The notes under the pieces were generated by a model. That model did no database searches. It saw only the letters and a list, made by a program, of their open reading frames with translations, and had not been told where the DNA came from. Of a stretch of 8,881 nucleotides of DNA, positions 5,129-8,881 are shown one piece after another. This DNA is from Lachnospiraceae bacterium (GTDB taxonomy: Bacteria > Bacillota_A > Clostridia > Lachnospirales > Lachnospiraceae). The DNA is taken from the NCBI GenBank assembly GCA_031262285.1, contig JAISHZ010000160.1, positions 1 through 8,881 on the forward strand, written 5' to 3'. How positions within the stretch are numbered: the stretch's first letter is position 1; every line of letters starts with the position of its first letter. The position numbers and the translations under genes are program-made.

Positions 5129-6328
5129 CTATATGTTATGAAGACCATATTCATGACGGACAAAGCGACGAAAGGCATCCAAAGAGCGTTGCACTTTTTC
5201 TGTTTCTATACAATAAGCCATTCTAAAGTAACCGGGAGCTCCAAAACTATCACCGGGTACCAATACAAGGTCGTATTGTAGTGCTTTCTGACAAAAGACG
5301 TTGGAATCCTCCTCCAAAGCACGTGGGAATAAATAGAAAGTACCACCAGGTTTCACGCAAGAAAATCCCAGAGAGGTTAATTCATCATACAGCAAATTGC
5401 GATTGGTTTCATAAACAGAAAGATCCGCTGTAAGCGAAAGCGCCTGCGCGATGGCCAGTTGCATAAGGGAAGTCGGACAATTATGACCGATACCTCTGGA
5501 GATCTGCCCACACATTTGGATCATCGTTTCCGCGTCAAGGCAATGAGGATTGACTGCCAAATAACCAATTCTACCACCCGGTACAGAGAGTGATTTTGAA
5601 AAAGAATAACACATCATGCTGTTCGCGTAATATATGCTGGGGCATTCGATCGGTTTCGCGTCAAAGACGATCTCTCGGTATGGTTCGTCGGAAATCAAAT
5701 ATAGAATATGTCCGTATTCTTGTGATTTTTCCGTTAAGAGTGCAGCTAAGCGTGTGAGCGTCTCTGATGTATACACACAGCCGGATGGGTTGTTAGGGGT
5801 ATTGATCAAAACTGCTGCGGTCTTCTCGTTGATAGCCGCTTCCAAAGCGTCAAATGGAATTTGAAATTGTTGATAATCCGGCGCGACGATTTTTAAGGTA
5901 GGTCCTGCCGCTTCCACATATTGACGATATTCCGGAAAGAAAGGCGCAAAGGTAATGATCTCATCACCCTCTTGCGCGATGAGCCGAACAGCGTGCGCCA
6001 CGGCTCCTGCCGCTCCGGAAGTCATGAAGATATGCTCTGCTTGGTAGGGCAGTCCAAATCGTTTCGACAAAGAGCTTGCCACTTCTTGTCTGACTTGTGT
6101 GATTCCGAGACTTGGACTGTACCCATGAAGCGCTGTAGAGTCCATGGTCTGCAAAAGATGAATCATCGCATTGGTAAAGTCCTTTGGCACAGGGACAGAA
6201 GGATTTCCCAGACTATAGTCAAACACATTTTCGTATCCGATCTCCTGACCTCTCTTTGTCGCCCACTCGGATAATCCCCGAATGACTGATTTGGCAGACA
6301 ACATATCTTGGTATTTTTTTACTAACAT
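5129..6328 (-). CDS. PLP-dependent class I/II aminotransferase
   Basis: 399 residues from ATG 6326-6328; GGGAG (6334-6338) lies 5 nt upstream. An in-frame extension to 6370 would be translated from repeat sequence and is rejected. This is a fold-type I PLP enzyme: GAAGA (105-109) phosphate-binding turn, NTPNNPSG (176-183), DEPYRE (214-219, with D214 and Y217 contacting the cofactor), the Schiff-base lysine K245 in YSFSKSLSVPGGRIGY, and R253. The substrate arginine is expected in FRMAYC near residue 375. It closely resembles the aspartate/aromatic-type aminotransferases common in clostridia, but substrate cannot be set from sequence. It lies between glpK (122 bp upstream) and uppP (113 bp downstream), all on one strand. 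There is no obvious pathway link to either, so the block may be transcriptional rather than functional. Confidence 0.95.
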   Translation of the reverse strand: MLVKKYQDMLSAKSVIRGLSEWATKRGQEIGYENVFDYSLGNPSVPVPKDFTNAMIHLLQTMDSTALHGYSPSLGITQVRQEVASSLSKRFGLPYQAEHIFMTSGAAGAVAHAVRLIAQEGDEIITFAPFFPEYRQYVEAAGPTLKIVAPDYQQFQIPFDALEAAINEKTAAVLINTPNNPSGCVYTSETLTRLAALLTEKSQEYGHILYLISDEPYREIVFDAKPIECPSIYYANSMMCYSFSKSLSVPGGRIGYLAVNPHCLDAETMIQMCGQISRGIGHNCPTSLMQLAIAQALSLTADLSVYETNRNLLYDELTSLGFSCVKPGGTFYLFPRALEEDSNVFCQKALQYDLVLVPGDSFGAPGYFRMAYCIETEKVQRSLDAFRRFVRHEYGLHNI

Positions 6329-6329
6329 A

Positions 6330-6399
6330 TTTGCTCCCGTCTGTGCGCCAACGGCGCACATCTTAATCAAGGCGTTTGAAAGTTTCCTTACTTTTAAAC
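6330..6399 (-). repeat. 70-bp two-hairpin repeat, aminotransferase leader copy
   Basis: Exactly 70 bp. In gene sense hairpin A is GTTTAAAAGT / ACTTTCAAAC (6390-6399 and 6374-6383, one mismatch). The linker GCCTTGATTAAGA is followed by hairpin B TGTGCGCC-GTT-GGCGCACA (6342-6360), then GACGGGAGCAAA and TATG. The GGGAG of the unit is the ribosome binding site of the aminotransferase gene. Upstream, CAGATAGGAGAA (6400-6411) resembles the 3' end of a further, mostly lost unit. Confidence 0.9.
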
Positions 6400-6450
6400 T
6401 TCTCCTATCTGAACTTTCGATCTTGTGTTACGATTCACAGATTTCAATTT

Positions 6451-7965
6451 TCATTCACCCCACAGTATGGCACATTCGACGGCTTTTTTCCAGCCAATCA
6501 AGCGTGAAAGTCTTTGGTCTTCATCCATGGAAGGAGTAAATTGATCCGCAATTTGGTGAAATGAACGAATCTCTTGCGTATCTTTCCAGAATCCGGTGCT
6601 TAGACCTGCCAGATACGCTGCTCCGAGCGCGGTTGTCTCTATGCAGCTTGGTCTTACGACGATCGTTTTGCATAGATCTGCTTGAAACTGCATCAAAAAG
6701 CGGTTGGCACTCGCGCCTCCGTCCACTCGCAGTACCTTGGTCGGTGCACCGATATCTTGCTCCATAGCACGAACAATATCGTAGGATTGATAAGCGATGG
6801 ATTCGAGTACAGCACGGATCCAGTGTTCTTTCGTTACACCTCTTGTCATGCCAAGCACCGCGCCTTTGGCGCGAGGTTTCCAGTATGGCGCACCGAGTCC
6901 GGCAAAGGCAGGTACGACATACATTCCGGCAGTATCCTGTACACGAAGCGCATAATTCTCCGACAAAGGGGTCTCACGCAGCATCCGCATTTCATCGCGT
7001 AACCAAGAAAGAGCAGCTCCGGCGACAAACACACTCCCTTCCAGTGCATAGTTTGCTTCACCGATACCCTTTGTGTCAGCGGTCAAAGTCGTAAGCAACC
7101 CATGCTTGGAAGTGATCGCTTGATTTCCGGTATTCATGAGCAAAAAGCAGCCCGTTCCGTAGGTATTCTTCCCTTCCCCCGGCTCAAATGCACATTGCCC
7201 GAACAATGCCGCCTGCTGATCCCCCACCATAGAACCGATCCAGATAGATTGCCCGAAAAGCGATGTTTCTCCATAAAGAGAAGAAGATGGAAATACTTGC
7301 GGCATCATCGATTTTGGGATTGAAAAATACGCTAAAAGCTCCTCATCCCAACACAGTTTGTGGATATCAAAAAGCATCGTGCGACTCGCGTTGGTATAGT
7401 CCGTGGCGTGAATCGCACCATTTGTCAGCTTCCAAAGCAGCCAAGTATCCACCGTACCAAAAAGCAACTGTCCATTTTGGGCTTGCTGCCTTGCTCCCGG
7501 TACATTTTCCAAGACCCAAGCGATCTTGGATGCACAAAAATACGCGTCGGGAATCAAGCCGGTTCGTTCTCGAACCGTAGGCTCCATCACATCTTGATAA
7601 AGTACTTCAATCCTGTCCGCCGTTCTTTTATCTTGCCAAACGATCGCAGAGTAAATAGGTTCCCCCGTGTCTTTGTCAAAACATATCGTCGTCTCTCTTT
7701 GGTTGGCAATCCCGATCGCATGAATCTGCGCGGGTGTAATTGAAATCTGTGCCATGGCTTGTGTGACGACAGCAAAAGTGGTGGTCCAAATCTCTTGCGC
7801 ATCCTGCTCCACCCATCCGGGGTGCGGATAACTTTGTGCAAACTCTTTTTGCGCCATGGAGCATATCTGCCCTCGCTCGTCAAACAAGATACATCTGGAA
7901 CTGGTGGTGCCTTGATCAATTGCACATATAAATTTTTGCATAGCAATTGTTTTTTGCATAGCCAT
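6451..7965 (-). CDS. glpK: Glycerol kinase
   Basis: 504 residues from ATG 7963-7965. Phosphorylates glycerol to sn-glycerol 3-phosphate with ATP in the cytoplasm. FGGY-family landmarks are all present: FICAIDQGTTSSRCILFDE at the N-terminus (ATP phosphate-binding), GWVEQDAQEIW, GIANQRETT, VWQDKRT, YTNASRTMLFDIH, GDQQAALFGQ, NTYGTGCFLL, GLGAPYWKPRAKG and RVDGGASANRFLMQFQADL (FGGY signature). The segment before GDQQ reads SLYGETSLFGQSIWIGSMVG and lacks the YHFF-type histidine that HPr phosphorylates in many Bacillota GlpKs. The chosen start has GGGAG (7972-7976) 6 nt upstream; the longer frame to 8004 would begin in repeat sequence. The N-terminus carries an 18-bp tandem duplication (MAMQKT/IAMQKF). 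No glpF or glpO is adjacent. Confidence 0.98.
   Translation of the reverse strand: MAMQKTIAMQKFICAIDQGTTSSRCILFDERGQICSMAQKEFAQSYPHPGWVEQDAQEIWTTTFAVVTQAMAQISITPAQIHAIGIANQRETTICFDKDTGEPIYSAIVWQDKRTADRIEVLYQDVMEPTVRERTGLIPDAYFCASKIAWVLENVPGARQQAQNGQLLFGTVDTWLLWKLTNGAIHATDYTNASRTMLFDIHKLCWDEELLAYFSIPKSMMPQVFPSSSLYGETSLFGQSIWIGSMVGDQQAALFGQCAFEPGEGKNTYGTGCFLLMNTGNQAITSKHGLLTTLTADTKGIGEANYALEGSVFVAGAALSWLRDEMRMLRETPLSENYALRVQDTAGMYVVPAFAGLGAPYWKPRAKGAVLGMTRGVTKEHWIRAVLESIAYQSYDIVRAMEQDIGAPTKVLRVDGGASANRFLMQFQADLCKTIVVRPSCIETTALGAAYLAGLSTGFWKDTQEIRSFHQIADQFTPSMDEDQRLSRLIGWKKAVECAILWGE
7930..7965 (-). repeat. 18-bp tandem duplication at the glpK start
   Basis: In gene sense ATGGCTATGCAAAAAACA (7948-7965) is followed by ATTGCTATGCAAAAATTT (7930-7947). 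The core GCTATGCAAAAA is identical and the period is 18 bp, in frame. The family usually starts M-x-K-(Y/F)-I, which corresponds to the later ATG at 7936-7938. The duplication, with a T-to-G change, creates an extra ATG at proper distance from the repeat-borne GGGAG. Confidence 0.8.
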
Positions 7966-7967
7966 AA

Positions 7968-8037
7968 TTTGCTCCCGTCTGCGCGCCAACGGCGCGCGTA
8001 TCAATCAAGGCGTTTGAAAGTTTACTAACTTTCAAAC
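7968..8037 (-). repeat. 70-bp two-hairpin repeat, glpK leader copy
   Basis: Exactly 70 bp. Hairpin A GTTTGAAAGTT / AACTTTCAAAC (8027-8037 and 8012-8022, perfect 11-bp arms). Linker GCCTTGATTGATAC. Hairpin B GCGCGCC-GTT-GGCGCGC (7981-7997), then AGACGGGAGCAAA, followed by TTATG. It is the best-formed copy and the closest relative of the one in brnT. Its GGGAG is the glpK ribosome binding site. Confidence 0.92.
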
Positions 8038-8095
8038 TTGCTCCCGTCTGCGAGTATACCAATCACGAAGTTTGAAAGTTCCCTCCCCTTCATAC
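8038..8095 (-). repeat. Shortened repeat unit in tandem before the glpK leader copy
   Basis: In gene sense it shows a degraded hairpin A (GTATGAAGG / CTTTCAAAC, 8087-8095 and 8070-8078), linker TTCGTGATTGGTATAC, no hairpin B (only TCGC remains), and the end AGACGGGAGCAA. It directly abuts the full unit. It shows that units occur in tandem and that hairpin B can be lost as a module. Confidence 0.75.
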
Positions 8096-8121
8096 ATTAC
8101 TCACATCGTTCGTACGCAAGT

Positions 8122-8881
8122 TCATAGCCGGTAATAGCGACGGTATAAGCGGCGATCCGTGTTGATTATCACGCAACGTGTAATTGGGTTTTGCGTGTTG
8201 TTCTTGTTTTGAAGTGCGTCAACGAAAGCTTTTGTCATTTTGGTTCCACTTTTTATCAGTAGGATATCCTCCACATTGTCTGAGGCGTTTTGATTCCTTT
8301 GAACCGGATGCACGATTTTTTGTGCGTCGTCCATATAAAAAAAACGCTGTTTTTCATGATTCGGGATATATCCCTGCATGGTCTTGATGATATCGCGCAG
8401 GCTTTGCGTATTGAAACTCTTTTTTACTTTTCGTCCGATTACGCATTTGACAGTATAGTCATTGACAAAAACCTGATCTGAAAAGATGGTGGGGATGCCA
8501 AATCGAGTACTGATCGTACTCGGCAGATAAATACGGTCTTCGAGCAACAACCGCAATAGAATGAAAATTAGAGTCGCCACAACCGAAAGAACAAACCCCA
8601 GAACAAACGCTCGAAAAGGTCTTACATCACGGACGACGATCTCGGGAGAATCAACCATATCAATGATGCGAACAGCCTCTGCCGAGAAGGACTCTTTGAT
8701 AAGAACGGGAAGCCTTTCATTGACATGAGTATAAATCCGCTCAGTCAGTAGGGGACTATTGCCGGTAACCGTTACGGAAAGCAGTTGCGGATTCCATGGT
8801 AATTGGATGGAAACGGAAAAATCAAGCAACTGATCCGTCGACGACAGATCGCTCCACAATTGGCTCTGCATTTCCGGAGTC
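8122..8881 (-). CDS. Wzz/CapA-type polysaccharide chain-length or export protein (N-terminus outside window)
   Basis: The frame is open through the right edge, so about 252 C-terminal residues are seen. The ATG at 8869-8871 is probably internal. The periplasmic part is followed by SPEIVVRDVRPFRAFVLGFV and a membrane helix (about residues 86-109 counted from that ATG), then LLLEDRIYLPSTISTRFGIPTI, which matches the second helix and the D-x-I-x-(S/T)-x-x-x-(L/I)-x-x-x-(F/L)-G-(I/L)-P motif of Wzz/YveK/CpsC co-polymerases. Unlike simple CpsC proteins, a cytoplasmic extension of about 120 residues follows. Its end (EDILLIKSGTKMTKAFVDAL, CVIINTDRRLYRRYYRL) resembles the last part of BY-kinase ATPase domains, including a Tyr/Arg-rich tail, but no Walker A motif is present. 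These proteins control polymer length and pair with a tyrosine kinase. Further polysaccharide genes are likely to the right of the window. Confidence 0.8.
   Translation of the reverse strand, partial: TPEMQSQLWSDLSSTDQLLDFSVSIQLPWNPQLLSVTVTGNSPLLTERIYTHVNERLPVLIKESFSAEAVRIIDMVDSPEIVVRDVRPFRAFVLGFVLSVVATLIFILLRLLLEDRIYLPSTISTRFGIPTIFSDQVFVNDYTVKCVIGRKVKKSFNTQSLRDIIKTMQGYIPNHEKQRFFYMDDAQKIVHPVQRNQNASDNVEDILLIKSGTKMTKAFVDALQNKNNTQNPITRCVIINTDRRLYRRYYRL

Noticed and set aside
6329..6370. Longer N-terminus for the aminotransferase
   Set aside because: The extra residues are encoded by the repeat unit, and GGGAG is correctly spaced from the ATG at 6328.
6561..7743. Several plus-strand reading frames opposite glpK
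   Set aside because: They are antisense to a fully conserved glycerol kinase and show no independent protein-like features or start signals.
7966..8004. Longer N-terminus for glycerol kinase
   Set aside because: The extra residues are repeat-encoded (they include the translated hairpin B) and do not match the family.
7968..8037. Hairpins A and B as rho-independent terminators
   Set aside because: Neither stem is followed by a U-rich tract in either direction, and both lie immediately before start codons.
6330..8095. Repeats between genes as integron attC sites of a cassette array
   Set aside because: The GTTRRRY and RYYYAAC core sites are missing, the units hug the starts rather than the ends of genes, and one copy lies within brnT.
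5017..8095. Regularly placed repeats as a CRISPR array
   Set aside because: Copies are more than 900 bp apart or directly adjacent, with no spacer-sized intervals, and they contain ribosome binding sites for genes.
4164..8881. A functional pathway operon linking GlpK, the aminotransferase and UppP
   Set aside because: Shared strand and leaders suggest shared expression at most; no known pathway joins these three enzymes.

Overview
The window looks like a chromosomal segment of a low-to-middle-GC member of the Bacillota, most likely a clostridial lineage. The evidence is the gene set (HflK/HflC, UppP, a class I aminotransferase, GlpK and a Wzz/CapA-type polysaccharide protein), the strong GGAG-type ribosome binding sites and the codon usage. 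The species cannot be named from the sequence.

Layout. Positions 1-1420 (+) hold the 3' part of hflK and a complete hflC, closed by a strong terminator at 1445-1485. Positions 1611-2309 (+) hold a brnTA toxin-antitoxin locus. Its toxin gene is split by a clean 70-bp insertion; its antitoxin is intact. Positions 2328-2834 (-) encode an AraC-type regulator that has lost most of its effector domain where it meets brnA. Positions 2835-3228 are a gene-free, AT-rich stretch with an extended -10 promoter. Positions 3229-3918 (+) encode an unrecognised four-helix membrane protein in AT-rich DNA. Positions 3919-4163 carry short repeats and the terminator of the next block. From 8881 down to 4164 (-) four genes run in one direction: a Wzz-like polysaccharide protein (cut by the window edge), glpK, an aminotransferase and uppP.

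The most unusual content is a family of interspersed repeats about 70 bp long. Three copies are exactly 70 bp (1773-1842, 6330-6399, 7968-8037) and one is 73 bp (5017-5089). Each has hairpin A (GTTTGAAAGT / ACTTTCAAAC), a linker (about CCTTGATTGRTACG), GC-rich hairpin B (for example GCGTGCC-GTT-GGCACGC) and a 3' end AGACGGGAGCAAA. In front of glpK, the aminotransferase gene and uppP the unit ends 1-2 nt before the ATG, so the repeat itself supplies the Shine-Dalgarno sequence. Degenerate second units lie upstream in at least two of these leaders, and a diverged two-hairpin leader with the same layout precedes hflC. The brnT copy is the same unit in the wrong place: removing exactly 70 bp restores a normal BrnT reading frame. 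That makes a good case that the unit moves, or was moved, and that it favours sites resembling the spacer between a ribosome binding site and a start codon.

Functionally, UppP (undecaprenyl phosphate recycling) and the Wzz-like protein both belong to envelope polymer synthesis. GlpK and the aminotransferase are metabolic. The minus-strand genes may be co-transcribed, because no convincing terminator was found between them, and each would be translated from its own repeat-borne ribosome binding site.
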